Source: Anaerolineales bacterium (GTDB lineage: Bacteria > Chloroflexota > Anaerolineae > JAAEKA01). Taken from it: 64,000 bases of DNA. Under the pieces are notes generated by a model. That model saw only the letters and a program-made list of their open reading frames with translations. It did no database searches and had not been told where the DNA came from. The stretch lies in NCBI GenBank assembly GCA_020634615.1, contig JACKBI010000002.1, positions 62,001 to 126,000 of the forward strand. Direction: 5' to 3'. The translations under genes and the position numbers were made by a program. Positions within the stretch are counted from its first letter, which is position 1, and the number at the start of each line of letters is the position of its first letter. Positions 52,460-61,423 of the stretch are shown piece by piece.

Positions 52460-53789
52460 TTACGGCCGCTGGAATACCCGCTGGTTCGTCGCCCAGCGCA
52501 AACATCTCGCGCAGCGCATCGGCGTAGGCGACACCGTTGCCGTTGGCCGCCTCGCTCTTCAGCCGGACGGTTGGTTCGTGCAGCAGCTTGCCGACGATGC
52601 GATGAACCAGAAGGCGCATGGCTTCTTCGGCCTGCGGGTCGGCGCCGTCAAGCCGCCGCAGCGCGGTGTCCAACTCGCCCGCAGCCAGCGATTCGACCTT
52701 GCGGCGCAGGTCAACCAGCACCGGCACAACCTCGCGGCCGCGCAGCCAGCACAGAAATTCGTCCAGTTCCTGCTGAATAATGGTCTCGACCGCGGGGATG
52801 GCGGCCTCACGCTGTGCCAGGTTGGCATCGACTACCCCGTTGAGGTCGTCGATGTCAAACCGCAAGACACCGCTCAGCTCGCTCACCTCATGCTCGACAT
52901 CGCGCGGCAACGCGACATCGACGATCACCAGCGGGGCGCCGTTGCGGCGCTCCAAAATCGACGCCACATCGCCATGGCGGATCACCGGATGCGGCGCACC
53001 GGTGGCGCTGATCACCAGATCCGCCTCGGCCAGCGCACGCGACAGGTGGTACCAGTTGTAGGCGCGGCCGTCGAAACGCTGAGCCAGCCGCTCGGCGTGT
53101 GCGTAGGTGCGGTTGATGACCGTCAGATGCTGCGCGCCTTCGTCGTGGAGGGCGGTCGCGGCCAGTTCCGCCATCTCGCCTGCGCCGATGATCAGCACGC
53201 GTGCCTCGCCCAGGTCGCCCAGCCGCTGACGCGCCAGACGGGCCGCGGCGTGACTGACGGACGTGGTGTGGCGGCTGATATCGGTTTCGTTGCGCGCCCG
53301 CTTGCCGGCGCGCATGGCCCGGGTGGCAAGCTGCGTCAGCACGAGACCGGTTGTCCCGGCGCCCTGGGCGCGTGCGAATGCTTCAGCCACCTGTCCCAAG
53401 ATCTGCGACTCGCCAAGAACCATCGAGTCGAGGCCGCAGGCAACACGCATCAGGTGTTCCGCGGCCGCCTCGTCCTCGGCAATATAGAGATGCGAACGGA
53501 GTTGGTCGTCCGCGAGGCCCTGCAAACCGGAGAGGAACCGCACAATCGAGTGCACGGCTGCCGAGGGATCGCCTGACGTCGCGTAGATTTCGAGCCGGTT
53601 GCAGGTCGAAAGGATCAGGCTGTCGTGGATGCCGCCGGCCAGTTGCAGGTCGTGCGGCAGTGCGCTCAACCCATTGTGCGTGGGCAGTCCAGCGGCGCGG
53701 TCCGTTATCTTGCAGCCCGCCAACGCCATTTGCTCGCGCAGCGCGACCGACGCAGTTTGATGATTTAGGCCGACTAGAACGATAGACAC
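52437..53789 (-). CDS. hemA: Glutamyl-tRNA reductase
   Basis: HemA reduces glutamyl-tRNA to glutamate-1-semialdehyde, the first committed step of the C5 heme pathway. The 450-residue protein has GLNHQTASVALREQM, the catalytic Cys in LSTCNRLEIYA, LGESQILGQVAEAF, an NADPH domain with VLIIGAGEMAELAATALH, and a C-terminal dimerisation helix region. It begins 5 bases after hemH ends and overlaps hemC by 23 bases. Confidence 0.96.
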   Translation of the reverse strand: MSIVLVGLNHQTASVALREQMALAGCKITDRAAGLPTHNGLSALPHDLQLAGGIHDSLILSTCNRLEIYATSGDPSAAVHSIVRFLSGLQGLADDQLRSHLYIAEDEAAAEHLMRVACGLDSMVLGESQILGQVAEAFARAQGAGTTGLVLTQLATRAMRAGKRARNETDISRHTTSVSHAAARLARQRLGDLGEARVLIIGAGEMAELAATALHDEGAQHLTVINRTYAHAERLAQRFDGRAYNWYHLSRALAEADLVISATGAPHPVIRHGDVASILERRNGAPLVIVDVALPRDVEHEVSELSGVLRFDIDDLNGVVDANLAQREAAIPAVETIIQQELDEFLCWLRGREVVPVLVDLRRKVESLAAGELDTALRRLDGADPQAEEAMRLLVHRIVGKLLHEPTVRLKSEAANGNGVAYADALREMFALGDEPAGIPAAVNGVAHHA

Positions 53790-53794
53790 CGTGG

Positions 53795-54790
53795 CTATCC
53801 TCGTGGTTCAGGGTTAAGCTGCGCGCGGGCAATGGCTGCCAGCGCCGCGATCAGCGGGGGAGAATCGTTGAGCATCGGCGGCCTCTCGACACGCATGCCA
53901 TGGCGGGCTGCGATGGCCTGTACGCCGATGTCGATGTCGTAGAGTACTTCAACGTGGTCGGCAATGAAACCAACCGGCGTGATTAGGACGTTCTGCCTGC
54001 CCTGCGCGGCCAGCTCAGGAATCACCGCTTCGATCTGCGGTCCCAGCCAGGGCACGCCGGTCTGCGCCGCGCTCTGGTAGGAAAACATCCAGCGCTCCGC
54101 CGGCAATTCGAGACGATCCGCCAGCAGTTGCGCCGTCTCACGCAGTTGCCGGTCGTAGGGGTCGCCGCGTTGGAGGATGAACTCCGGCAGGCTGTGCGCG
54201 GTAAAGACCACCAGCACCTCGTCCCGGTCCGTTGCTGGAAAACGTTGCAACGTCGCCGCGGTATTGGCTGCCAGCGCGTCGAGGTACTCAGGCTGGGTGT
54301 ACCAGGAGTCGACGAAATCGAGGCCGACTTCAGGACTGGTGGTGCTCGTCTGATAGGTTGGCGCGCTCACGCGCTGTGAGTTAGCAGCAGCGTGATCAGC
54401 ACTGCCAGTCCTTGCGGCCGCCAGCGCCTCTTGCAGCCGCGCACGATAGGCCCCGATGCTCAGCGTGCTGAAATGGGGCGCCATGCAGATGGCGACGATG
54501 TGATCGACGCCGTCGGCCAGAATCTCGTCGACGGTCTCGCGGATCAACGGATGCCAGTGACGCATGCCGACGTAGACCCGCAGCCCCAGCTCAGCTTGCA
54601 GCTTGGCCGCGGCGCTGCGGGTGATGCCCAGCAACGGCGAGCTGCCGCCGATCAGCCGGTAGCGCTCGCTGATCTCGTCGATCAGGTGTTGCGGCGTCTC
54701 GCGCCCGCCGCGGATGTCCAGCAGGTAAGCGGGGATGTCGTCCAGCGAGTCGGGACCGCCGTAGGCCAGCAGGAGGATTGCAGTGGTCAT
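53795..54790 (-). CDS. hemH: Ferrochelatase (CpfC/HemH)
   Basis: The 331-residue enzyme inserts Fe2+ into a porphyrin. Visible motifs are LLLAYGGPDSLDDIPAYLLD, the His site FTAHSLPEFILQRGDPY and the Glu site VGFIADHVEVLYDID. There is no Cys cluster for a [2Fe-2S] centre. Given the HemQ neighbour and lack of HemF/HemN, coproporphyrin III is the likely substrate (CpfC). It overlaps hemQ by 4 bases. Confidence 0.93.
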   Translation of the reverse strand: MTTAILLLAYGGPDSLDDIPAYLLDIRGGRETPQHLIDEISERYRLIGGSSPLLGITRSAAAKLQAELGLRVYVGMRHWHPLIRETVDEILADGVDHIVAICMAPHFSTLSIGAYRARLQEALAAARTGSADHAAANSQRVSAPTYQTSTTSPEVGLDFVDSWYTQPEYLDALAANTAATLQRFPATDRDEVLVVFTAHSLPEFILQRGDPYDRQLRETAQLLADRLELPAERWMFSYQSAAQTGVPWLGPQIEAVIPELAAQGRQNVLITPVGFIADHVEVLYDIDIGVQAIAARHGMRVERPPMLNDSPPLIAALAAIARAQLNPEPRG

Positions 54791-55503
54791 GAGGTGGGCG
54801 CCTGCCAGATCGCCTTGCCGGTAAAGAATGGCCCCAGCCGCTCGAGATGCAGCGACGTCTGCTTGGTCTTGCGCATCCGCTGCACGATGGACGAGAGCGG
54901 ATACAGATCAGGCCCGACCAGCCCGACCACGAAGTCGTTGTCGTTCTTGTCCAGACCGTGGCACATGAGGCGAATATCGGTGCCATAGCCGGCGCGCCCG
55001 TAGGCCATGCCGATGCCGCCGTGTTCCATGAGGATGGTGCGCTGCTCCTGGGCTGAAAGCTGCTCGAACGAGCCGGCGCGCCGCAGGGGATACCAGATGG
55101 CCCACGGCATGGCCGGGTTGCAGACCTTCTCGCGCGGCCGGTCCAGCAGCGCCCGCTCCAGGTCATCCTCATAGCCCAGCGCGTAGGTCCGGCCCAACAT
55201 GGTCAATTCCGGCTTTGGCAGCAGGTCGGCAAAAGGCGGATGGCTCAGAAAGGTGCGCAGATCGGTGAGAAAGAAGTCGGGATCTTCGCTGAAAGTCAGC
55301 AGAGCTATGCCGCGCGGGTCGTTGATGTCGGCGTACAGCACGCCCGGCAGGTGGTACTCGTCCAGCGCTGCGGTCAGCAGTGCAGTGTCGCGACAGTCGC
55401 CAAACGCCAGCAGTTGCATGAACAGCCGGCGATCGAGCGCGATCTCCCGGCCGTCGGCGGCCCGTCCTTTTTCACGAATGTCAAGTCCAGTGGTTTCAGT
55501 CAT
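54787..55503 (-). CDS. hemQ: Chlorite dismutase family, coproheme decarboxylase-like (HemQ/ChdC)
   Basis: ChdC decarboxylates coproheme III to heme b using peroxide. The 238-residue protein has the family's two ferredoxin-like halves. Around the active site it has WAIWYPLRRAGSF, where Gram-positive ChdC has a catalytic Tyr followed by a basic residue, and the proximal His in ILMEHGGIGMAYGRAG. The end, ERLGPFFTGKA, is the typical last strand. No chlorite-dismutase-type distal Arg context is evident. It lies between the radical SAM gene and hemH. Confidence 0.87.
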   Translation of the reverse strand: MTETTGLDIREKGRAADGREIALDRRLFMQLLAFGDCRDTALLTAALDEYHLPGVLYADINDPRGIALLTFSEDPDFFLTDLRTFLSHPPFADLLPKPELTMLGRTYALGYEDDLERALLDRPREKVCNPAMPWAIWYPLRRAGSFEQLSAQEQRTILMEHGGIGMAYGRAGYGTDIRLMCHGLDKNDNDFVVGLVGPDLYPLSSIVQRMRKTKQTSLHLERLGPFFTGKAIWQAPTS

Positions 55504-55587
55504 AGGTCAGTGTCAGGTTTCAAGCATTGAATAAGACAGACTTAGTATCGCACAACGCATCACTGTTCACGCATCACGTTTTGGGGG

Positions 55588-56733
55588 CTACGCATCAAGT
55601 CGAATGGCCGCCGGCTCGTAAGTGCAGAACGGCTCTTCGCCCAGATACTCGGCGGTCATGCCGAAGGCGCGCGCCCGGCAGCCGCCACAGACGCGCTTGA
55701 ACTCGCACAGTCCGCACTTGCCGCCCAGCAGATCGGGATCGCGCAGTTCGGCAAACAGGCTGGAGTCTTCCCAGATCTCGCGGAATGGCTGTCGGCGGAT
55801 ATTGCCCGCCTCCAGCGGCAGGTAGCCGCACGGGAATATCTCGCCGCGGTGGCTGACGAAACAGACGCCGGTGCCGGCCAGACAGCCCTTGGTCATCGCG
55901 TTCATCGCGCCGGCTGCTGCGCCGGGATGGCCCGATGCGCCGTTCGATCCGGCATGTTTCTGGCGGCCATGGCTGGCCGGCCGCTCGCGGAAGATGCCCT
56001 GGCGCCGCTCCTCAGTCTGGCGCTGGCGCACGATGCGGAAGTAGTGCGGCGCGCAGGTGGCCTTGAGTTCCATGCCGCCGGCCATCTCGGCGTCGTACAT
56101 CCAGTTCAGCACGGCTTCGTACTCGACCGGGCTGATCTGCTGGTCGTCGGCGATCTCGACGCCGCAACCCACCGGCACCAACAGGAAGAGGTGCAGGGCC
56201 TGCGCGCCCATGGTGTGAGCCAGCGCCAGCGTCTGCGGCATCTGATCGACGTTGTGCTTTGCGACGGTAGTGTTGATCTGGTACGGTACGCCGGCGGCCC
56301 GCAAGTGCTGCATGCCGGCGATGGCCCTGTCGAACGCGCCGGCGCCGCGGAAGATGTCATGGGTCGGCGCATCGGCGCCGTCGAAGCTGATGCTGACCCG
56401 CTGCACGCCGCTGTCCCTGATCTCGCGCGCCACGACGGCATCGATCAACGTGCCGTTGGTGGCCAGCGCAACGATCAGGCCGGCATCGCTGGCATGGCGG
56501 GCAATGTCGAAGATGTCAGGACGAAAAAGCGGCTCACCGCCGGACAGGACGAAGATCGGGCGGGCAAACGCGGCGATCTGGTCGATCAGCTCGAAGGCCT
56601 CGCCGGTGGTCAGGTCCTGCGGCAGCAACTGGTCGGCGACGGTGATGCGGCGGCAGTGGATACATGCCAGATTACAGCCAGCTGTGGTTTCCCAGAACAC
56701 AAGGCGCGGCGGGGAATAGGGCGACATTTTCAT
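55588..56733 (-). CDS. Radical SAM/SPASM protein, AhbD/NirJ-like
   Basis: The 381-residue protein has the radical SAM Cys motif CNLACIHCRR (CxxxCxxC) and a SPASM region with GCLAGTGVCFVSHRGEIFPC, then GKCGLCEFKRVCGGCRARAF. This arrangement matches AhbD and NirJ, which work on porphyrin propionates. AhbD decarboxylates Fe-coproporphyrin III to heme b without oxygen. Its place just before hemQ supports a heme-related job. The start at 56733 follows AAAGGAA. A gap of 84 bases separates it from hemQ. Confidence 0.82.
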   Translation of the reverse strand: MKMSPYSPPRLVFWETTAGCNLACIHCRRITVADQLLPQDLTTGEAFELIDQIAAFARPIFVLSGGEPLFRPDIFDIARHASDAGLIVALATNGTLIDAVVAREIRDSGVQRVSISFDGADAPTHDIFRGAGAFDRAIAGMQHLRAAGVPYQINTTVAKHNVDQMPQTLALAHTMGAQALHLFLLVPVGCGVEIADDQQISPVEYEAVLNWMYDAEMAGGMELKATCAPHYFRIVRQRQTEERRQGIFRERPASHGRQKHAGSNGASGHPGAAAGAMNAMTKGCLAGTGVCFVSHRGEIFPCGYLPLEAGNIRRQPFREIWEDSSLFAELRDPDLLGGKCGLCEFKRVCGGCRARAFGMTAEYLGEEPFCTYEPAAIRLDA

Positions 56734-56778
56734 CGGGGTTCCTTTGCTGTGGACGCGTGTACAAACAACTTGTGTGTA

Positions 56779-56852
56779 TTGGCTCAGTCAGGCCCCTGCC
56801 GGGGTGCAAGCAAAGACCGGCCAAAGCAGTAACCGATTGATAGACGCGTCCT
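56779..56852. repeat. Dispersed repeat, copy B
   Basis: TTGGCTCAGTCAGG, AGACCGGCCAAAGCA and ATAGACGCGTCCT recur in the order seen at 42210-42254. Compared with copy A this copy has an insert containing the hairpin CCCC-TGCC-GGGG. It occupies the gap between the HTH regulator and the radical SAM gene, as copy A occupies a gene's 3' flank. Confidence 0.6.
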
Positions 56853-56871
56853 AACTACCTGGGGATAGCGG

Positions 56872-57507
56872 TCAACTGCCAGACTCGTCGAACGCCTCCA
56901 GTGTGGCCAGAAGCATCGAGTCAAGGAAGGTGTTCATGCGGTCATAGAGACGCCAGGTTTCCGTGTCAGGTGAACCGGCCAGCGACCCGGCTTCGTAGAC
57001 AGAGTCCATGATGGAGCGCCGGACACGCACGAAAGCTTTGGCGGTCTCGACCAGCGACAGGCCGGCCTGGCGGCACACCTGCCCGTAGTTGACGGCCATG
57101 CGCCGACCTTCCTGCATGAAGACTTCGCCGCCGTTGGTGCGGGTGGCGTACTGCATCAGCACAGCCATCATCTGGCGACCCTCGTCGCGCAGCGACACGC
57201 GTTGGGTTTCGTCGAACTTGCCGTACCATGGCTCACCGGCAGTGCCAGCGTGCGCGATGCGAGCGCCGACCGATGGCGTGAGCGGTACGACCGACCTCGT
57301 ATCGGCGATATCGCCTTCGTGCAAGCTCTGTAGAAAGACCGCCAGTTCGGACTGCTTGAAGCGCCGGCGGCCGCCGGGCGTGCGGTAATGTGGCACTTTG
57401 CCATCGTCGGCCCAGCGGCGCAAGGTGGTGTAATGAATTCCCAAGAGGTCGGCGGCGTCTGAGAGTTCGAGCCAGTTGTCTTCAGAGCGGGGTTGATGTG
57501 ATGCCAT
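56872..57507 (-). CDS. MerR/excisionase-type HTH regulator at the head of the heme cluster
   Basis: The 211-residue protein has a winged HTH at residues 12-60: ELSDAADLLGIHYTTLRRW, then VPHYRTPGGRRRFKQSEL. Residues 85-205 form a helical domain with EGRRMAVNYGQVCRQAGLSL and FVRVRRSIMDSVYEAG; this region has no obvious ligand motif but resembles small helical sensor domains. It is the first gene of the heme locus and its promoter lies in two direct repeats, so it probably binds there. The inducer, possibly heme or a redox cue, is unknown. Confidence 0.72.
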   Translation of the reverse strand: MASHQPRSEDNWLELSDAADLLGIHYTTLRRWADDGKVPHYRTPGGRRRFKQSELAVFLQSLHEGDIADTRSVVPLTPSVGARIAHAGTAGEPWYGKFDETQRVSLRDEGRQMMAVLMQYATRTNGGEVFMQEGRRMAVNYGQVCRQAGLSLVETAKAFVRVRRSIMDSVYEAGSLAGSPDTETWRLYDRMNTFLDSMLLATLEAFDESGS

Positions 57508-57536
57508 GAATCGAATAGATCATTTCTTAGTAAAAG

Positions 57537-57576
57537 TATGCAGAGATGATTATACCTATGCACAGATGATTGTACA
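57537..57576. promoter_or_regulatory. Two 20-bp direct repeats at the heme-regulator promoter
   Basis: TATGCAGAGATGATTATACC (57537-57556) and TATGCACAGATGATTGTACA (57557-57576) match at 17 of 20 positions and abut. A 20-base period places them on nearly the same DNA face, as expected for tandem binding of a dimer. Each carries one promoter hexamer. Confidence 0.65.
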
Positions 57577-57577
57577 A
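57549..57577 (-). promoter_or_regulatory. Promoter of the HTH regulator and heme cluster
   Basis: TTGTAC (57572-57577) and TATAAT (57549-57554) on the minus strand have a 17-base spacer. The leader is about 35 bases. It lies inside the direct repeats, so a bound regulator would block or reshape it. Confidence 0.68.
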
Positions 57578-57718
57578 TGATTCAGATCATATTTGCATGG
57601 ACGAATTTGCGTTACCCATTCAGAACCGCCCTCTGAGCGCAATCCGCTTGCAGCGCAGAGTCGTCAAACGATTTGGGCTGGCGATGGGCGAAATTTCAAG
57701 GCATCAGGCAAAAATAAA

Positions 57719-57759
57719 ACCGGCGCAGCACCCTCGTCATTCGAGGAAGCTGCGCCGGT
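57719..57759 (-). terminator. Intrinsic terminator of the sdh operon
   Basis: An 11-bp GC-rich stem (57719-57729 with 57749-57759), with CTCG/CGAG pairing inside the loop, is followed on the minus strand by TTTTATTTTT. It lies 31 bases after the sdhB stop. Nothing else coding is seen in 57577-57718. Confidence 0.85.
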
Positions 57760-57790
57760 GGAGACGCATTTGTCTGGGCAATCGGACCTG

Positions 57791-58492
57791 CTAGACGCCA
57801 CCTTCCAGGATTGCCTTCTTGACATCGCCGATGGCGCGCGTGATGTTTATCTCGCGCGGGCAGCATTCGACGCAGTTGAACACGGTGCGGCAGCGCCAGA
57901 CACCCATCGCGTCGTTGAGGACTTCCAGCCGCTCCGGACCGCCATGGTCGCGGCTGTCAAAGACGAAACGATGTGCCTGCACGATGGCGGCCGGACCAAC
58001 ATAGTTTCCATTGGCCCAGAAGGAAGGGCAGGAAGTGGTGCAGCAGGCGCACAGGATGCACTTGGTGGTGTCGTCGAACCGCTCGCGGTCCTCGACGCTC
58101 TGGTAGCGTTCCCGGCTGGCGGGCGGCGGATCGTTGTTGATAAAGTAAGGTTTGATGGCGCGATAGCTGGCGAAGAACGGTTCCATGTCCACTACCAGGT
58201 CCTTAAGCACCGGCAGGCCGCGGATCGGTTCGACCTGCACCTTCTTGCCCAAGTCCTTCATCAGCACCTTGCAGGCCAGCCGGTTGCGGCCGTTGACGAC
58301 CATCGCATCGGAGCCACAGATGCCGTGGGCGCAGGAACGGCGCAAGGTCAGCGTCCCGTCCTGGTGCCACTTGACCGCGTGCAGCGCGTCCAGAAGCTGA
58401 TCGTTGGGGTGTACATCAACCTCGTATTCGCCCCACCAGGGCTTGGCGTCCTTCTCGGGGTTGAAACGCTTGATCTTCAGTGTTACATTCAT
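57791..58492 (-). CDS. sdhB: Succinate dehydrogenase iron-sulfur subunit
   Basis: The 233-residue subunit carries electrons from the flavoprotein to quinone. The [2Fe-2S] site is RRSCAHGICGSDAM plus a later Cys in RNRLAC; Asp replaces one Cys, as in E. coli SdhB. The [4Fe-4S] and [3Fe-4S] sites are CILCACCTTSCP and CRTVFNCVECCP. GGAGGT precedes the ATG. It is the last gene of sdhCDAB. A strong terminator follows. Confidence 0.96.
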   Translation of the reverse strand: MNVTLKIKRFNPEKDAKPWWGEYEVDVHPNDQLLDALHAVKWHQDGTLTLRRSCAHGICGSDAMVVNGRNRLACKVLMKDLGKKVQVEPIRGLPVLKDLVVDMEPFFASYRAIKPYFINNDPPPASRERYQSVEDRERFDDTTKCILCACCTTSCPSFWANGNYVGPAAIVQAHRFVFDSRDHGGPERLEVLNDAMGVWRCRTVFNCVECCPREINITRAIGDVKKAILEGGV

Positions 58493-58516
58493 GAATTACC
58501 TCCGGGTGAGGCGGAC

Positions 58517-58590
58517 GGTGATCAGTGATCGGTGATCAGTGATCTGACCTCTGACTGTTTACTGATTACTGATTACCGATAACTATTCAC
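58517..58590. repeat. Short GTGATCA direct repeats between sdhA and sdhB
   Basis: The run GTGATCA-GTGATCG-GTGATCA-GTGATC (58519-58545) is followed by ACTGATTACTGATTACCGAT. It is a local simple repeat within the 108-base spacer and has no coding capacity. An effect on mRNA stability is possible. Confidence 0.55.
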
Positions 58591-58600
58591 TGCCCCGCCC

Positions 58601-60391
58601 CTAGTACACCCGCTTTTGCGGCTGGTAACGGCCAATGGTGACCGGCTTGTAGTCTATTTGGTAGTTCTCGCCGTCGCGTTGGATGAAGGTATGCTTCAGC
58701 CAGTCGTCGTCGTTGCGCTCAGCGTAGTCATCGCGCGCATGGCCGCCGCGGCTTTCCGTGCGATTCAACGCCGACAGGGTCGTCACCTCGGCCAGCTCCA
58801 GCATGTTGCCAAGTTCCCAGGCTTCGAGAAGGTCGGTGTTGAAGCGCTTGCCTTTGTCAGCCACATAGACGGTGCGAAACTGCTTCTTGAGCTCGCGCAC
58901 CCGCTCCAATGCCGTCGTAAGCAACTCCTCGGTGCGGAAAACACCGACGTTGCGCATCATGATCTCCTGCATGGCCTTGCGAATATTGGCAGCAGATGTG
59001 CCCGAGTCGCCTTCCAGCAGGAATTCCAGCATCGCCTGCACGTCGCCCTCCGGATCATCGGGCAGCGCCGGCAAGTCGACCTGGTTGCAGAAGTCCATCA
59101 TCGCCATGCCGCCGCGCTTGCCGAACACCACCAGGTCTACCAGTGAGTTCGTGCCGAGGCGGTTGGCCCCGTGAACGCTGACACAGGCAACTTCGCCGGC
59201 GGCATAGGCGCCGGGCAGGATCGTGCCCTGTGCGTCGACCAGCACGCGCCCGTCCGCGTCCGTGGGGATGCCGCCCATCGCATAGTGCGCCGTTGGCTGG
59301 ATCGGCATCGGATCCTTGATGGGATCAACGCCCAGGTAGGTCCGGCAGAAGTCGGCAATGTCAGGCAGCTTTCTCTCGATGTCCTCGGCGGTAATCGTAC
59401 GCGGGCTGCCGTCGGGGTTCTTGATGCCATCCTGCTCAAAGTACTTATTGACCGTCTCCGGTCGTACGTCGAGATAGACGTAATCCTTACCTTCGATGCC
59501 GCGGCCCTCGGCCACCTCAAGGTAGATCGCACGTGAAATCACGTCACGGCTGGCAAGATCCTTGATCGTCGGTGCATAGCGCTCCATAAAGCGCTCGCCC
59601 TTACCGTTGATCAGAACGCCGCCCTCGCCGCGCACACCTTCGGTGATCAGGATGCCCATCTTGTAGATTCCGGTGGGGTGAAACTGGAAGAACTCCATAT
59701 CCTCCATCGGATAGCCTTTGTTCAGCAGAACCGCCGGTGCGTCACCGGTCAGCGAGTGGGCGTTGGAAGTGATATTCCACAGCCTGCCCCAGCCGCCCGT
59801 CGCAAACATCACAGCCTTGCAATGGAACACATGCAGCTCGCCGGTGTTGATCTGATAGGCGACGATGCCCGAGACGCGGCCATCGGTGACCAGGAGGTCC
59901 ATGAACTGGTATTCGTCGTAGAACTGGACCTCGTTCTTGATGCACTGCTGATAGAGCGTCTGCAGGATCATATGACCGGTGCGGTCGGCGGCGTGGCACG
60001 CTCGCCGCACGGGCTTCTTGGTGTCGTTGTTGGTATGGCCACCGAAAGGACGCTGCGAGATCTTGCCATCCGGCGTGCGGTCGAAGGGCAGTCCCATGTG
60101 CTCCAGTTCCAGCACGATGTCTACCGCGTCCTTGCACATGATGTCCACGGCGTCCTGGTCAGCCAGATAGTCGCTGCCCTTGACCGTGTCGAAGGCGTGC
60201 CACTCCCAGTGGTCCTCTTCGAGGTTGCCCAGCGCCGCTCCGATGCCGCCTTGTGCGGCGCCGGTGTGGGAACGGGTCGGGTAGAGCTTGCTTACGACTG
60301 CCACGTTGGCGCCACGCGAAGCGTAGAGCGCAGCCATCAAACCAGCGCCGCCAGCGCCCACGATAACCGCATCATACTTGTGATAGTTCAT
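58601..60391 (-). CDS. sdhA: Succinate dehydrogenase flavoprotein subunit
   Basis: The 596-residue catalytic subunit oxidises succinate to fumarate with covalently bound FAD. Visible are the dinucleotide site AVIVGAGGAGLMAALYASRG, the FAD-linked His in SHTGAAQGGIGAALGN, FHPTGIY, MERYAPTIKDLASRDVISRA and GANRLGTNSLVDLVVFGKR. It sits between sdhD (12-base gap) and sdhB. Confidence 0.97.
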   Translation of the reverse strand: MNYHKYDAVIVGAGGAGLMAALYASRGANVAVVSKLYPTRSHTGAAQGGIGAALGNLEEDHWEWHAFDTVKGSDYLADQDAVDIMCKDAVDIVLELEHMGLPFDRTPDGKISQRPFGGHTNNDTKKPVRRACHAADRTGHMILQTLYQQCIKNEVQFYDEYQFMDLLVTDGRVSGIVAYQINTGELHVFHCKAVMFATGGWGRLWNITSNAHSLTGDAPAVLLNKGYPMEDMEFFQFHPTGIYKMGILITEGVRGEGGVLINGKGERFMERYAPTIKDLASRDVISRAIYLEVAEGRGIEGKDYVYLDVRPETVNKYFEQDGIKNPDGSPRTITAEDIERKLPDIADFCRTYLGVDPIKDPMPIQPTAHYAMGGIPTDADGRVLVDAQGTILPGAYAAGEVACVSVHGANRLGTNSLVDLVVFGKRGGMAMMDFCNQVDLPALPDDPEGDVQAMLEFLLEGDSGTSAANIRKAMQEIMMRNVGVFRTEELLTTALERVRELKKQFRTVYVADKGKRFNTDLLEAWELGNMLELAEVTTLSALNRTESRGGHARDDYAERNDDDWLKHTFIQRDGENYQIDYKPVTIGRYQPQKRVY

Positions 60392-60403
60392 CGGGTGCGC
60401 CTC

Positions 60404-60832
60404 CTAGAACCCAATCGCGGCCGCGACGGCCGCGCCGATGCTGTTGCTGGCGGTGGCAGGATCATATGTAAAAATAACCTGCGTGCCCATCAGCAAGAAA
60501 ATAAACACAAACACGTAAAACACAGCCTTCAGCCCCTTGTTGAGACCGGGCCGGTGAATGTAGTCGTCGATCACCCAGCGGGCGCCGTTGGCGCCATGGA
60601 TCAGCGCAAAAAAGAGCAGTGTCAGATCGTAGAGCCGCCACCACGGGCTGGCCCAGCGCCCGACCACCAGAGCGTAGTCGATGTTGTCCACCCCGATGAC
60701 AACGTGCATCAAGATAAGGTGAAACACAGCGATGAGCAGCAGCAGCGCGCCGCTGACACGCATGAAATACCAGGACGCCACTTCAAAGCGGCGCTTGTTG
60801 CCGTAGCGCTTGTTAGCCGTCATAGAAGTCAT
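60404..60832 (-). CDS. sdhD: Succinate dehydrogenase membrane subunit SdhD
   Basis: The 142-residue subunit has three helices (about 26-45, 66-85 and 103-122). It carries HLILMHVV on helix 1 and HGANGARWVIDDYI on helix 2, where a His would ligate heme b or sit near quinone. AGGAGG lies just before the ATG at 60832; an in-frame ATG follows three codons later. A much longer open frame upstream is the shadow of sdhC. Confidence 0.9.
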   Translation of the reverse strand: MTSMTANKRYGNKRRFEVASWYFMRVSGALLLLIAVFHLILMHVVIGVDNIDYALVVGRWASPWWRLYDLTLLFFALIHGANGARWVIDDYIHRPGLNKGLKAVFYVFVFIFLLMGTQVIFTYDPATASNSIGAAVAAAIGF

Positions 60833-60843
60833 GGCTTTCCTCC

Positions 60844-61263
60844 TTACGCCGGCCACCAGGGCAGACTGATATTGAAAAACGGTGCGACTGTGGCAATGGC
60901 GGCGGGAATGAAGAAGACCACCGTCAAAAGCACGACCAGGCGAAACATGGTTCGCTGCGCCTTCCAGTTGGAGAAGCGAGCCGGCCAGAAGTCGACCAGA
61001 ATGATCCGCACGCCGTTGAACGCGTGGAAAAATACGCCAAAAAGCAGCGCCATTTCCATGATCTTGAAAAGCGGATGCGTATATAGGATCAGGAAGTCGT
61101 TGAATGTTTCCTCGCCAAGACCAATCAGAAAGATGTCGAGGATGTGAAGAAAGAGGAACAAGAGGATACCCAAACCGCCTACCCGATGGATCATCCAGGC
61201 ATAGTGCCCGTCTCGGCCGCGGTAGGTAATGCCCTGCCAGATGGATGAAATCGCCTGCGCCAT
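60844..61263 (-). CDS. sdhC: Succinate dehydrogenase cytochrome b subunit SdhC
   Basis: The 139-residue subunit has three helices and the family motifs MIHRVGGLGILLFLFLHIL (helix 1, with conserved His-Arg) and FFHAFNGVRIILVDF (helix 2, with the probable heme ligand His). It anchors the dehydrogenase in the membrane and takes part in quinone reduction. It is the first gene of sdhCDAB, behind a consensus promoter. Confidence 0.93.
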   Translation of the reverse strand: MAQAISSIWQGITYRGRDGHYAWMIHRVGGLGILLFLFLHILDIFLIGLGEETFNDFLILYTHPLFKIMEMALLFGVFFHAFNGVRIILVDFWPARFSNWKAQRTMFRLVVLLTVVFFIPAAIATVAPFFNISLPWWPA

Positions 61264-61366
61264 GCAGACCTCCTTTCAGACTATGGGGCAATGATGCGAC
61301 AGCTCGTTACAGCGTCACGGCAAGCGCCGGGTGGGACCTCTGCAACGGTCATGTGAAGTTCTTCGC

Positions 61367-61395
61367 ATTATAGCGCCCGACCAGCGATGTGTCAA
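61367..61395 (-). promoter_or_regulatory. Consensus promoter of sdhCDAB
   Basis: TTGACA (61390-61395) and TATAAT (61367-61372) on the minus strand with a 17-base spacer form a perfect sigma70-type consensus. Expected start near 61360, about 97 bases before sdhC. Confidence 0.8.
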
Positions 61396-61423
61396 ACAAT
61401 CGCGGCTCTTGACCCGGACATGC

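Noticed and set aside
57570..57794. 74-codon plus-strand open frame next to the heme regulator
   Set aside because: It runs through the sdh terminator hairpin, has no ribosome site, and its Arg-rich product has no recognisable feature.
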